From: Phoronis australis | Taxonomy: Eukaryota > Phoronida > Phoronidae | Reading direction: 5' to 3' | Length of the DNA: 64,000 nucleotides | Assembly: GCA_002633005.1 (NCBI GenBank) | Contig: NMRA01000549.1 | Location: 121,123 to 185,122 of the forward strand | In this document: positions 1-12,567 of the stretch, in pieces | Layout of the letters: each line of letters starts with the position of its first letter | Numbering within the stretch: the first letter of the stretch is position 1 | Made by a program: the position numbers and the translations under genes | Notes under the pieces: generated by a model | Told to the model about the DNA's origin: nothing | Database searches by the model: none | Seen by the model: the letters and a program-made list of their open reading frames with translations, nothing else

Positions 1-102
1 CTACATGTTCTCGTGTAAGTGGGAGTTTCATGGAGAAGAGAATATAGAAATCGTTTAAACCTATTTTAGCTGCATTTAAAAACATTTTATGAGCATTTAC
101 AA

Positions 103-112
103 GTACTTACCG
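103..112 (-). other. Splice donor of the muscarinic receptor exon
   Basis: On the minus strand the sequence reads CG then GTAAGTAC, a near-consensus 5' splice site. It falls at the conserved FG position that precedes the TM7 motif YWLCY in muscarinic receptors. Reading through would replace TM7 with KYL and a stop, so the break must be an intron of phase 1. Bases 1-108 are then intron. Confidence 0.85.
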
Positions 113-2199
113 AAGTGATAATAGGCAGACGAGTCTTTCACCGTCCCTGGCCAGAACGTGTTTATTATCACATTAATGTTATACGGGGCCCAGGTAAGGA
201 TAAAAGCCAACAAGATGGCGCTCAGTGTTTTAGCCGCTTTTTTGTCTTGCTTACGTTCATAGCGTTTCTTTTTGGCATGCTGCATTCTCGCTTTGTAAAG
301 AAAAGCCATTCTTGCGGAATTTGTGTGAGAGTAGGGTTCCCTGTCTTCCGGCATGCTGTTCGTCCTACCATGGCTGTTGGTACTTCGAACTTTACTGGAC
401 GATTTTTGATCTAAAGTCACTGACCTATTGTAAAAGTGATTTGGCGCATTTTTCACCTGAGCATACGATGGATTCCTCACTTTATTGTTTTCTGGGCGCC
501 TCGCGTGTCTGTCTAGAGACCGTTCGTTTGGTCTGGCCGTGTGACAATTTGGTGGAAACATTTTGATGCTTGCTTTTAAATCCTTACTATTTTCCGGAGG
601 AAGTTTAATAAGCACGGAATATAACAAATCCTTGTCCATGTCCTCTGAAGAATCTTCATCCTGAGAATGATCCAGAGCCGGCATAGAACGGGAAAACGAA
701 GTATTCAATACTCTTTCTGGTGTTGAACGGTGAGAGCCAGAAACTGAATCGACGTCAGGGGAGTTGAGTGTTATCAGTGGAATAGGAGGTACACTTAGAT
801 TCTTTACGGCTGGACTGGCCAGGCCACCATTCGCGTGTGAAGTTCCGTGGTTACAGTTCCAGTCACGCGTACCCTTAGAGGTGTACGAAGAGGAAGAGAC
901 GCGATGTGGACGCGGGGGCGTTGACGACTGCAGAACCCGGGATGGGGGGTCACTTCCAGAAGAATCTTCGAAACTATCTGAGGTTTCACGGTCTATATTA
1001 CAGCACTTCAATAATTTATAGAGTTTTGAGCGATTACTTTTGTCATCCACAGATTCTGTGTATTCTGAGAAGCTCATCAATCCTTGATGACGTCCGTGAT
1101 GAATGTCGTCAGATAAGACTGAAGCAGTAGACTTTTTCTTCCAACTCTTTTTTCTGCTATGAGTAAGAGTAATTAATTCCTTTTGTCGCTTTTTGGTTTC
1201 TAAATAAATTTTAAAATACAGAGATGTCATAATTATCACTGGTCCATAAAACGCCAGAAACGATGTACTTAAGTTGACAATGTATGTATACACTTCCCCG
1301 TTCTTTTCAGACAGCAGGAATTGAATATAGCACTGTGTGTCCGGAACCGTCCGTTCTCCCTCCACGTGCGGCCAGATCCATATTAGAGGTATCCATAATA
1401 TGGCTGACACTAGCCACGCACCCGTGATCATCAAGGCCGCCTTCCGGGGAGTCCTGTTAGCGCGGTATGATAGCGGTCTGGTTATAGACAAATATCTATC
1501 TATGCATATCACAAACAGATTCCATACAGAGGCGTTACTCATGCCGTAGTCTAACGACAGCCAAATATCACAGACGATCGGTCCAAGAGGCCAGTATCCG
1601 TTCAATAAATATAACGTATATAAAGGAATTGAAACAAATCCTATTGTTGTGTCGGCTACGGCTAAGCTTAGTAAGAAATAATTGCTGATTGTATGCAAAG
1701 TTCTATCCACTTTGAACGATATGAAGACTAGCAAGTTTCCCCCCGCGGTAAGTATGACTAGAACTGACACGGCAATTGATATCAACACCATAACTGCCGT
1801 GCTATACGGTTGGCTAATACTTTGCACCGTAGAATTTACCGTGCTATTGGCGGTCTGAGTGTAGCTATCCGTGAAGGCGTTATTGAAGAAGGAATCTGTT
1901 CCAAATATATCCCAGGATGAGCCATTGCCGTCATAGTCACTATCTAATACTCCTATGGCATCTATGGAAAGACTAGATAAGTCTGTAGAATTGTGCTCCA
2001 ACGGCTGGGCCCAACTCGACATTCCACCACCGGGCTCTTTAGGAACACTATACGTCGGATCCAACGTCACTGCCTCGGTGATTTGCACAGATCCAGTCGT
2101 GTTTTCAATAAATCGTGTATATTTCGAGTTCTTTGCACCCGTTGATGTGTTTTCCAGGCCACGTTTGTGGCCGGAGATTCCTCCGCTATCTTCGTACAT
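111..2199 (-). CDS. Muscarinic acetylcholine receptor (class A GPCR), first coding exon, 3' end outside window
   Basis: A plasma-membrane receptor that binds acetylcholine and signals through G proteins. The frame gives 696 codons plus one base. Numbered from ATG 2199 (A at -3, first ATG after an in-frame TGA at 2217-2215): a long N-terminus of about 134 residues with six N-glycosylation sequons, TM1 135-162 (N155), TM2 171-196 (D183), TM3 209-238 (C210, ligand-binding D217, DRY with R235), TM4 253-276 (W262), ECL2 with GERTV and C290, TM5 303-332 (P320), a third loop of about 320 residues, and TM6 659-683 (W670, P672, Y673, N674). The D217/Y218 pair, SNASV, RPLSYRA and TLSAILLAF are muscarinic hallmarks. 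KAAKTLS before TM6 matches the Gq-coupled M1/M3/M5 class rather than the M2/M4 VTIL type. The exon ends at a GTAAGT donor (base 111 is the last exon base, phase 1, splitting a glycine), so TM7 and the tail are missing from the window. The ECL3 cysteine pair of vertebrate receptors is absent. Confidence 0.95.
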
Positions 2200-5100
2200 T
2201 TTCAACTCCCCGTTTCAGCAGTTTCTGTATTCCAATCACTGTCTTCATTCACTTGCATTTCTGTAAAACACAAGGCGTTTAACTTAGTGCGAGCTTTGTG
2301 ATTATGGGATGAAAAAGCTGTTTAAACACTGTAAAGTGTACTTAAACGCAGTAGACAAGAGTAGAAGTCGATATGAATGACCTTATCTTCATGTTTGCCT
2401 TCTCATTGATGGCTGCCCGTTACTCAAGGAGTGGACATGCATCGGACACCCTTGTTCTACCGTGTATTCGAGCTAACCAGAATTAGTGAAGACGTGTCAG
2501 AATGGCTTTTACTTCATAATGTTATTCTGGGAAGTTTCTGGGAAGTACACGCATGGTAACGATCTAGCCAAATCCGTTGCAGCTAGAACACGACAGCAAA
2601 TGGTGGGTGTGACAGAGAACCATGGGTTACAGAGCATTGAAATGGGTAACCTGGACAACGCTTGGTTACGATGCATTTGTAGAGGGGAGTGACTTTCAAA
2701 ATCAAGAAAGTGTATAAATATTTACTTTTATCAAATAGAGCCATTATCGTTGTCAAGTAAGCAATGCCGTCATTTGACTTTCGTTCAGTCCGCCACAATT
2801 TTCAGAAATCACCAATTGAAAATATCGATTTTGTAATTCACTTCTATTGAACTTTTAGTTCTTAGACCTTTCTGGGACAATTTTGTCATTGCTAGAGTGA
2901 CATACAACAGTGTATATGACGTTATCACAATAATAGTTTTCCTCCTACCCCAGTTCAGTGACGAAACTTAATTGCTGCATATTCGTTTTGTTGAAAGGAA
3001 GTGGGTTGCACAAGGTAAAACGACATTTTTACTTTACCTCATAGTGATCTATGGGTTATAGCACAGAACTAGGAACCAGATAACAGTCAATAAAACTCCT
3101 GATAGAATGTCGGGGCTGGATTTGTCCTAACCGGAAGTGATTTATGCGCACAGTTTTAATAGGTTTTTGATACTTTCATGTGTACATTATAATTATGAAA
3201 ATGGATTTCTTGTGTGTTTTTCGGTGTATTTTTACGTGCTGCATAATATCACAAATAATTAATTTATTTGTATAAAATAAAATGAAATTTAGTGTAAAGT
3301 GCCGTCCACAAAAAGACTTTCCCTAGAACACTTACTCCTGCAAAGAATTGTCGCTAGGTTTAAGAACTGTGTGGACGCTATTTAAACTGATGCAACTTGC
3401 CAAAGTTGTGACAACTTGATACTCGCCCTATATGGTTTTATCAATACTTATCAATTCTTGACTTCCCTGTTCATTCAAATTGTACAGAAACAATCTTAGC
3501 ATCTTTCCATTTTGCAAAAACCTGTCATAATGTACTTATGGCTTGCATTAAAAATATGCCTGCTTCAAAGTTAAAGCTACAGTTGAATTAGACATTAGCC
3601 CTCTTTTTGTAAGGAGAAATCCTACAAAACTAATAATTAGAACGCATTTTCTTTGTCATAATTTGTGCTGATTTATGTACATGTAGAACCCGTCCTTCTA
3701 AGTCTGATTATCTATATTTATTTTTATTGGTGATGCATGTGCTAATACTAAATACATTTCTACGAACGGACAAGTCGAGTTCCCGAATCAAATCTCCAAC
3801 ACGCCCTCTTCTGGCACTTCCATTTTTTGGTTTTTGGATCTTCCCAAGATCAATGATCCCGGCCTGAAAACTCCAAGTCCCAATTTTCGCAAGATAAGTT
3901 ATATAAGTCGGACCGCTTTTAGGGTTGACAACTTGTTGCACATTTGAAAAGTGAAGCCTTCAGCCATATCCGCCGACGCCAATCTGCCAATGAAAAGTAC
4001 TTTCTTTTAGATAAAAACGCATCATTTCGCATGCTGGTACCATGCATCAACAGCTTTTGGCATATAGAAAGACGTCGGTTCTTTTTCCTCCAATAAAAGT
4101 TACCATTGGTTTGGCCGTCAATTTTACAGAAGGAAATACAGTTTCAATATTTTCAACTACAAATGTGGTGACAGGGTCTGCAAAATTCCCACTCGAGACG
4201 ATACTTGAGAGGGCAACATACGAGCTGGCGGCGCTTCCCAACCAACCCGTGGATACAAGATCACTGTATTGGTGTCAATGATTTCAGGGGAAACCTTTAT
4301 TGTATTGTACCGCCGGCGTTGTTTTCAGCTGACATATTGATAGCAATATAGTATTCGTTAATCAACGCATTTTCATTTGCACGCATTTGTATGTTTTCTG
4401 TAGTCAATTCAATCTGAAATTTCTTGTGCAATTCCGGTGAGTGATGACTGACTTGCACTCATCTGTCTCAGGCCGGGTCATCCAGCGATTTTTGACGGAA
4501 AAGTACCAACATGTGGGTAACTTTCATGAAAAGGTTTTGGTCATCCTTAGCATAATCAGTTTTCGTGGATTTTAATCAATACAAGCGGCTAATATGGATT
4601 GCAATTCAATGAATAACCCCTTGGGTTCTAGTCTTTATGAACCAACAAATCTATACAGACTATTAGACATTCAATAGAGTTTCGTTGGAAAAATTGACCC
4701 TGTCATAGAGTTCCCAAGCCTGCATTCTTGAAGCAAAGCGTACACATTCTTGGGGAATATGGCCATGGAAGTGGACCTCCTGTCTGAGCGGCACGTCTTG
4801 AAAGCAAAAACCAGTGACGTAGCCAGAATTTTTTCACTGCCGCTTGCAGTGGAAAGTAGCGTTGCCGTCCTTCTACCCTCTCATTTAATTTCACCCCCAG
4901 TCGACGCCAGTTTCGTGCCACTCTCACCCATACACCGTACCTGCCCCCCATCTATAAGTACTTAGAAACTTTCTATGGAATATACATGTATACCCGTCTT
5001 TTCAGTTACAAAGGCGATTTATCCTGCTAATGGCGTTCTGCACATATTTCCGTTTTACACCACCCACTCCATTTGCTGTAACTTTACTTTGATCAATATG

Positions 5101-5431
5101 CACGTTATTGTATAGTTTACAAGGTCTTTTGTAAAGCGTAACATTTCCTTCGTAAAGTTGTGAAGAATTTTCCGTCCGCCAAACTTTGGAACAAACTTCG
5201 TCAGTGACATCCGGAAGTCTTCGAGTATTTCGGAGCCTCAACATATTCGCGGGAGGTTTTTCTTATATGCGACTGTGCGAACTTAAATCATTACAGTAAC
5301 TCATGTGACTTTCAAAACAAAGAATGACGTTGAATGCACCAAGATATCCTTGTGATAGCAGGCAAACGACTGAACGCACACCAGGAGGCGGACAAGGGAT
5401 TGAGAATGAAGTCGTGGATAACTTTTGACAT
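2200..5431. other. Upstream of the receptor gene; no recognisable gene
   Basis: This stretch lies 5' of the receptor start codon and should hold its 5' UTR and promoter, but I see no convincing TATA box, initiator or upstream exon. A 75-codon minus-strand frame near 4047-4268 is open but matches no family I know. The stretch at about 4800-4960 is C-rich on the plus strand and looks like decayed repeat. Confidence 0.5.
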
Positions 5432-5432
5432 T

Positions 5433-5852
5433 TGTGCCTGGTTGCATGAAACAGTCACAAATAGGGAGTCAACTGAGTTCCATAAATATTTTACGTGTTT
5501 GATGGATGTTATATTTTTCTATCATTTTATCTTTACTATGAGCACTTTGACTAATGACATTTTCTAATATAATGTAACTAAAAACTGAGCCCTTAATTGA
5601 AACAAAACAATTAGGGACTTAGTCCTAAAATTAGGGTCGTTGCATGAACAGATCCCTATATATTTTCAATAATATTGATAATTCAACTTAGAGTTCACTC
5701 TTGATTTGTATCAAAGCCGACAATCGACTCAGTAATGAAACCCAAGCAGCACAAAAAGGACAATCAACCCTTTTCACAGGCCCACAACCCAGTAGATTTA
5801 GGGAACGTAGTTAAATTCATATTGGGGACTGTTTCATGCAACTGGGCACTGT
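5433..5852. mobile_element. MITE-like element with about 60-bp inverted ends
   Basis: The left end (from 5433) and the reverse complement of the right end (to 5852) share GTTGCATGAAACAGTC and imperfect matches for about 60 bases. The interior has no coding sequence. This is a non-autonomous DNA transposon by structure. The flanks show no clear target duplication, so exact ends are uncertain by a few bases. Confidence 0.6.
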
Positions 5853-5860
5853 GGTCTATG

Positions 5861-6195
5861 TCATGAAAAGTGACCTAAGACTTTTTTAATGTTTATTTCA
5901 AAACTGATGTACAATAATAAGAGTTAAGCCCAGAAAGCGCTAGAAAGCATTATGTGTGGGCTTAAGACAGACATTTTGTGTTACGCTCCCTCGTCATAGT
6001 CAAATAAAGGTTTAGTCAGGTAATTATGAATACACCACTGCCTCAAACACATTTTCTCAGGAAATAACAGTTATGGGTATATCCTCAGTACAGATACTTG
6101 TCTAATTCAAGTGAGTTTCAATTATTTTTGAGAAATAGTAATGTGGAGCATCAGACCCAATATTCCGTCTTGAGTCTTAAGCCACTTTTCACGAA
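5861..6195. mobile_element. Second MITE-like element, inverted ends TTCRTGAAAAGTGRCYTAAGAC
   Basis: The start (TCATGAAAAGTGACCTAAGA) is the inverse of the end at 6168-6195, allowing two or three mismatches over about 25 bases. It is about 335 bp, has no coding sequence, and lies directly after the preceding element. Confidence 0.5.
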
Positions 6196-8331
6196 ACAGA
6201 TCCCTGCTAGGTTGATGCCGTGATTTTGTCGTCTCTACGTCTTTTTGCTGTTATGATTGAAGTTCTTGCATTCTACATGAGGCTACAAAAATACCCAAGG
6301 TGTTGAGGATGCACCAGAGCACCCTAAATGTAGTCAAACCGAACACCTCGCGTATTTTCGTAACCTCAAATTATCCATCGGAGGTGTTTCATTTCTGCGC
6401 GTGTGCGAATTTCAAAGTAATTTGGACTCTACAAACAGCTAAAAATCATGGCTTCAACCTAGCACGTCTCAAAAGCTGTGCGCGACAGTAAATCTCAACC
6501 TTTAGTCTGCCTCCTGTTAATTGTTAACTCGAGTTTTTAGCCTGCTATCGCCTGGTTATCTCAACATTCTCCATTTTGAGAATCACATGATTGCTGTATA
6601 GCTCATTGATTGCTGTAATGACTGAAGTTAGCACGTGCGCAGATATTAAACAACTTCGAGCGATATTTGGAGGCCACGAAAATACCCCGGTGAATTTGCT
6701 CTTAGACAGTTACTGTCCGTTGTAAGGCATCAAGACACAAAATGGCAAAATTTTCTCCGAGTTCTTGCTGAACAGACTCCCGTTCCGTGTAGAATCGTGA
6801 ACTGCTGGCATTGTTTGAAACCTTGACATCCGGCATTGGTTTGCAAAGAAACCGTTTAACTTTATCAAGCTTTATTTGTCTGCTGCTTGACCTCTGACCC
6901 CGAAATCCATTACCTGCGTGTAAGAGTTGTGTTGAACTGATAGCCAAGTTTAATCAAACCTCTCTATCAAACGAAACTCACAAAACGACTAATCCTATGA
7001 TTGACATTTTCGGTTTGAAAACAGTTTTGCTTTTAACTTAGTTTTGATCGTATTATGTGCTAAATTAACCCATTTTATGTAAAGTCATGGTCTCGCAACA
7101 ATCATAAAGGTCTTGTAAACTGACAAAATACGACACAAGTTGTTAACTGGCCTGAGTAGACAGACTAGAGTAAAATAGTACAACGACGTAAGAAAGAGTA
7201 ACACAAAGACATGTGTAGAAGAAATAGTAGTTTACGAAAACGATATTGTCATGAATTTCATGTTACAAACAATACATAATTTCTCACAGAAGGCGTATAG
7301 AATTCAATTTCACCACAATGACACAGTAGAGTTTGGGTAGACTTTGACAAACATGAAACGAGTTGTATTTCCCGGCGAATTGAATAACAATTCAAATAAC
7401 ACATGGTAATTAGATGTTGCAGAGCAGGTACAATTTGATGCATTTTTCAATACTTTGGACTATCCGTACTTCTTCACTCTATTCGTCTCTAACTACAAAT
7501 GTATGGTAATTAAATCTGGTCAAACAATGATCGTATACACTAACACATCAAATAGCGCCCCAAGTCACCAATCTATACATTATGACAACGAGGGCCGTGT
7601 GTAAATAGTCTTCAGGTGTACCAAGGTCGAGACAGTCTAACTTTGAGTATTAATATCAGATCAGGTGGTGAATATAAGCCGGACGCATTGTGTGCGAGAC
7701 ATCTGCTTATATGAAATGTTAGCCGAAATGATCAATAAACGACTGAAGCAACGTAAATCAGTACTTATGTGACATAGTGAAATATCGAGTAATAACATTG
7801 AATAGCACATATTTTTCGGATATTATCCAATTTTTTTCTGAAACAGTAGTTATTGTTGCACTTGTAGCTTCCTAAGCATTAACTTTAAAATATGTGCAGG
7901 GTGGAAATTAATTCTAGTACTATAGGTCGAGACCTGTCATGATGCCAACAGTCAAGTGAGGATGGTCGTGAAGGGGTCTCTATCGATGTGTGTAGAGTTT
8001 AAACAGAGATGGACACCAGAAGAAAAATTGTTTTAAAGCGATAATAGACACTACATATGAAAATAGCATATTCAAAACCTGCAAGATACATACAGATGTT
8101 ACTGAGCGGACACGTCATGCCAAGTAGTCTTGACTCTTGGACTTCTGGACTCTGCTACAGTAGATTTACTTTGAGGAGAAAGCATGATCTGACTGAGCTC
8201 AAGACAGCAGCTATTGAATTACTGAAAAATCCTTTCTCGGTAGGGGGTCGAATTCTCTACACAATTTTCACACTGTCGGTTATCTAAAAATGGCATTCCT
8301 TCGTCAGAAAAGCACAATAGAGTTAGAAACG
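6196..8331. other. Intergenic; no gene seen
   Basis: AT-rich sequence with only short, unsupported open frames on both strands. I see no RNA gene or clear repeat here. Confidence 0.5.
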
Positions 8332-8664
8332 TGAAGCGGCTTTAAGCTCGAATGAAACAAGTTCTGATTTATGTTGCTTACCGTTACAAAGAGGTCTCAA
8401 ATTGCTCCTTACTCGCGTGCAATGATTTCCGGGATGTGGAAGAACTGACAGCTCCCTGTTTCTTCAAACGAAGCTTATAAAATTTCCGTTCACGCCGTGA
8501 CCTGTAATTTTATGAGCTTCGGCTTCCGGAAGCAGTAGTAAAGGGGCAGCTTTTCCGTAGCCCGGAAAATCACCACTAAGCTGAGCAATAAGCAAGGTAA
8601 GGCCGGTTTTACAGCGGTAAGAGGCCTAAACCAAAACGTGTTTTGACTGCCAATGTCGCTTTAA
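8332..8664. mobile_element. Miniature inverted-repeat element, family F2, copy a
   Basis: About 333 bp. The left end reads AAGCGGC and the right end GTCGCTTTAA. The right terminus carries the family signature of a CTAAACCAAAACG-like block followed by a GCTTTAA end. The interior shares a block around AAGAACTGACAG with copies at 32.9 and 39.3 kb. It has no coding sequence and is presumably moved by a transposase supplied elsewhere. Confidence 0.65.
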
Positions 8665-9689
8665 CTGCAATTTAAATTTTGGTCTTCGATGCAAATCGAC
8701 GTTTGACGCTACGTTACTGAGCCGTGGACTTTTTCAGGCCGAAATTTGTTATGACCTATGAAGGAACCTCGGAATGTATAATCACAGTTAAGCAAAATTT
8801 CAGAACCAGCGCTTTGCTTAGTAAATGAATTTTACGCGTCCACTGAACAGTTTTAAGCCCTTATCCCTCCCTCTCGTGCCGAACGTCGTTGTACTTACCG
8901 TTTTAGTTTTCTACCATTTTGTCGAATTTATCTATTACTCCCAATAACGAACCTCATCGTTCAGCGACAGTTGAGAGTCTTCAAAGCTACACAACTCTGA
9001 GAGTCGAATGGATTTGACACTTTTTCAATAATCTCCTTTGTCGAAGAAGTTATATAAATAAAAGCAGCCACACTGAACCGGAACATAATGCGTGATTATA
9101 AAAAAGGACATTCCACCGCTGTTTTTCTTCCGAGACTATGCACGTTAACATGAATCGTTAAACAAATAAGATGTGTGCGGCATAATACTTGTGTTTGTGT
9201 TTGGTTATGTCCACAACTAGGTTTACCATCTTAACAGTAAATAAGTTAATATTTAGTTTGTACTGGAAAAGTTAACCTTGTCATTAAACAACCGTCAACA
9301 GGAGAGCTTATTGTTCGTCGACATCCGAGTCATCGTCGTCATTACCTTATAATCTTTGTGAAGATTACACAATCTACTGACTCTTTGTTTGACGTCTGTA
9401 TTTTTGCACTGTGGAAGGGTCTGCGCCAGCAACGTTTGTACCGACTGCATGGGCGGATCTAGGATGTGGCAACGAGGAGGGAACCTCAGCTTTCCAAGGG
9501 AAACGTCCGTACAGGGGAAAGAAATTGAATGCCAACGGCGTTTTGATTTTGTTTTTGTTTTTGTTCGGGATCGCGTGGAGGGGTTACGGCCTAAGAGCGC
9601 CTTTTATTATTTAAAAATTTCTTGTGCTTTTTAACTATTTTAGTAGACAACGGTGTACTTATCCTTGTGTACTATTTGTCATCACCATT
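8665..9689. other. Intergenic; no gene seen
   Basis: No supported gene. Around 9447 a short GGGCGGATCTAGGAT-like stretch resembles decayed transposon ends, and it is followed by two overlapping short frames with no recognisable domain. Confidence 0.4.
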
Positions 9690-9772
9690 GTCATACATCT
9701 ATGACCAATTCCAGTCTCCTGGACGTCATCGTCATACATCTATGACCATTATGAATCACCTGGACGTCGGTC
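9690..9772. repeat. Two-copy tandem repeat, about 41-bp unit
   Basis: Two adjacent units begin GTCATACATCTATGACCA and end CCTGGACGTC. The second begins at 9731. The duplicated block contains the half site GACGTC in each copy. Confidence 0.75.
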
Positions 9773-12384
9773 ATTGTCGTCAGTAGGTAACTATCAATGT
9801 AAAGATCCTGCGTTCGTATAATACTGTTAAAACCAGGAAATAGTTTTCAGTTTTACAGAAAACAACAATCTTTGTGAATCCAGTCAGCTCTCACACACTT
9901 AACGCAATGTGGCAACATAAAATAATCCCTTTATCTGTCCTCTATGCAGCCACCCGTCTACCAAAGCACCAGCAGGTGGCGCTGCGTACGCGCTAACTAT
10001 AATCTAGACACGCTACAATCGTTTGTAACAAAGAGCCAACACAGGATTTGACAAAACCGTAGTGGTGTATGATTTCGTTGAGCTACACTTCTGTGCCTTT
10101 CAAATTCACTTGGTAACTAATGCAATCAGTTTCTCAGGCAGACTATCAACGATGAATAGATTGGCGGTTGTTAATTGGTATAATAGCTACACTGTATCTA
10201 ATGAATGGCAGTTAACGAGCGAAGGTGTAACTAGCAATAAAATTTCCTGTGCATTATTGAAGTACTCGCTCCACGAATACACATGGCCAAACATTACAAA
10301 TAGACCTTTGTTGACGAATCTATAATTCGTAATGGAAGTGTTGCTTGTTTTTATATCCGTATATAGTGCACGTGAACCAATGTACACGTAGACCGTTAGA
10401 TCTCACTGGGACGAGAAGACGCTGAGCATTAGATATTTTTCTTCACCGTTGAAAAATGATTAATACTTTGAAACCAATTGCTAAATTTGAAGCTGATGTG
10501 GCCTACTTTATTGTAATACCTATTTTAGAGTTTGAATATGAAGGTGCAACGCATCCTCTAGATGACCAATTAAAAGACGAAACATTTGAGTTAAATTCTA
10601 TTTATTTTGAAAATCATTAAGGTCGGGTTGAGCAAGCACTCTTTTGTAAGAATTAATAATTAGCATGTATGTTTCCAGATTGTTACTTCAGTGGTTGCGA
10701 TGTTTTAGTTTGTTGACAGTTATTCATACGCCGTTTACAACAAAACCTTGAAGAAACTGCAACTAAATAAAACAGGTGTTGGAATGCCGAGCAGTTACCG
10801 ACGGTTAAGAAGGGTAAAATAGAATAAAGTAAAAAGACGAACTACGAAAATTACGCGTGACTCCTCAGTGGTTTGGGTGCTGCATCAGTGCGCCAGATGC
10901 GCCACCTGCGGACAGTCAATGACATTGTTTGTCCACCTTTTCCGTACTGGCCGCCGGCACGGTAATTAAGTTACCTAGCCACTCTTGCGCATGCGCGACT
11001 GTTTTCTTTATCTGCAAATATGTGAGGAATTTTTATTTGAGTAAGGCGGCATTTACCAGAAATATGATTTGTTTCGCGTTAAATAAGTAATCAGTTAAAA
11101 TCTGAAGAGTGGACTTCCAGCTCTGACCCAAATTATCTTGATTACTATAACCCACTTTGAAATGTAAAAAGTACGAATGCTCAATTAATTAAGAACACAG
11201 TTTGAACTTTAAAAAGTTAATCATTTAAGAGCAAGGCTCCGTTACTTTGATGCAGTCTTTTCCATACAGGAGTATTCAGGGAACGTCTATACTTACTGGG
11301 TAACTTATTTCCCGAGGTAACTTATCTCCCGTGACACCGCCACCTGCTTCGATGGTGCATTTTCACTGATTGATGCTAACACAGTTGCGAGGACAAGAGG
11401 AAGTAAAAACAAATTACTAGAACTAATAGCCAGTCCAGCCGGGTGGTCTTTAGTAGAGTTGAAGTCTTAGCTGTGCGTAGGCCGTTACTAAAACACGGAA
11501 TAAAGAATTAAGCCATCAGTGCTTACACTATGACAATCTTAATGTAACCCATAAGAAACACATTCATAAGTACATGGTTTCGTCACGATTTGGAGGCGAA
11601 TGACTTCGTTATGATAGACATACCGCCGGCGAAGTCGGAAATGAGATTCAGGAATTATCGAGTAACAAGACCATCCATTGGACTGTTGTGTGTTTAAAAA
11701 GGGGTAAACTAAGGTGAATTTCAAAATAATCGTGCAAAACTGTTGTACAATTAAGGGATATTCTACCACAAAAATATCCCTCCCGTCGCCACCACTCAGC
11801 TTATGAACTCACCACAGCACTTTCGCCGTGTGTTGGACGGCAATTTTACAGTTAGCAGAAGATTTTAATCTTGGATAATGGTGAATGTAAGTTGTAACAG
11901 GAAGACATTACCTGGTAATGCCTTCCTGGTTGTAAACATTTCACACGTAATATGTTTTGTTTACAGCTACCAATTGAAATTTGATAAGTTCATCAGCTAA
12001 GAGGCGGCGACAAAGTCTTCGAATCAGCAACTCGGTAGTGAAGGGCAGCAAAAATCAAACTTGCTTGCCCGTTACTGCCGATCAATTTAGGAGTGTAGAC
12101 CTACTGCTATGAGGTGTTTTCTTTTGAAAATTTCTCGTATGAATGTTTTCTCCATCGCTTTACTTGTGTAACGATCAAAAGATTATTATGGTTTGTTCAG
12201 ATGGCAGCCCGCCGGCCGCGCGGGCTTAACCTACATGTATATGCTGTCATCGGGTCGCAGCGGCTCTTGCCGCTCTAATATTTTAATCCTGCTTTTTTGT
12301 TGAGGTGATGAAGAAAAGGCAAGTCACGCTGGTCTAATTCCCTCTAATTTATAATCAAAACAGGCACTCTGTTTGACGTATATT
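9773..12384. other. Intergenic, with one CTCF-like site
   Basis: No gene recognised. The stretch includes a strong CTCF-like core at 9969-9983 (listed separately) and a GC-richer patch around 12205-12260. The remainder is AT-rich with short open frames only. Confidence 0.45.
9969..9983 (+). promoter_or_regulatory. CTCF-like binding motif
   Basis: CCAGCAGGTGGCGCT matches the CTCF core CCASYAGRKGGC at every position and continues into GCT. CTCF and its motif are conserved across Bilateria. Occupancy cannot be judged from sequence. Confidence 0.45.
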
Positions 12385-12567
12385 GGCGGCCTCTAGAGGC
12401 GGCCTCTAGTGGCGGCCTCTAGTGGCGGCCTCTAGTGGCGGCCTCTAGTGGCGGCTCTAGTGGCGGCCTCTAGTGGCGGCCTCTAGTGGCGGCCTCTAGT
12501 GGCGGCCTGTAGTGTCGGCCTGTAGTGGCGGCCTCTAGTGGCGGCCTCTAGTGGCGGCCTCTAGTGG
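12385..12567. repeat. 13-bp minisatellite, about 14 copies
   Basis: The unit is GGCGGCCTCTAGT, repeated head to tail. One unit is 12 bp (one C missing), three carry single substitutions (CTGTAGT twice, CTAGA once), and one has GTCGG. The array is much more GC-rich than its flanks. Confidence 0.95.

Noticed and set aside
4047-4268. Upstream exon of the muscarinic receptor
   Set aside because: The first receptor exon already has an in-frame upstream stop and a well-placed ATG; this frame has no recognisable sequence.
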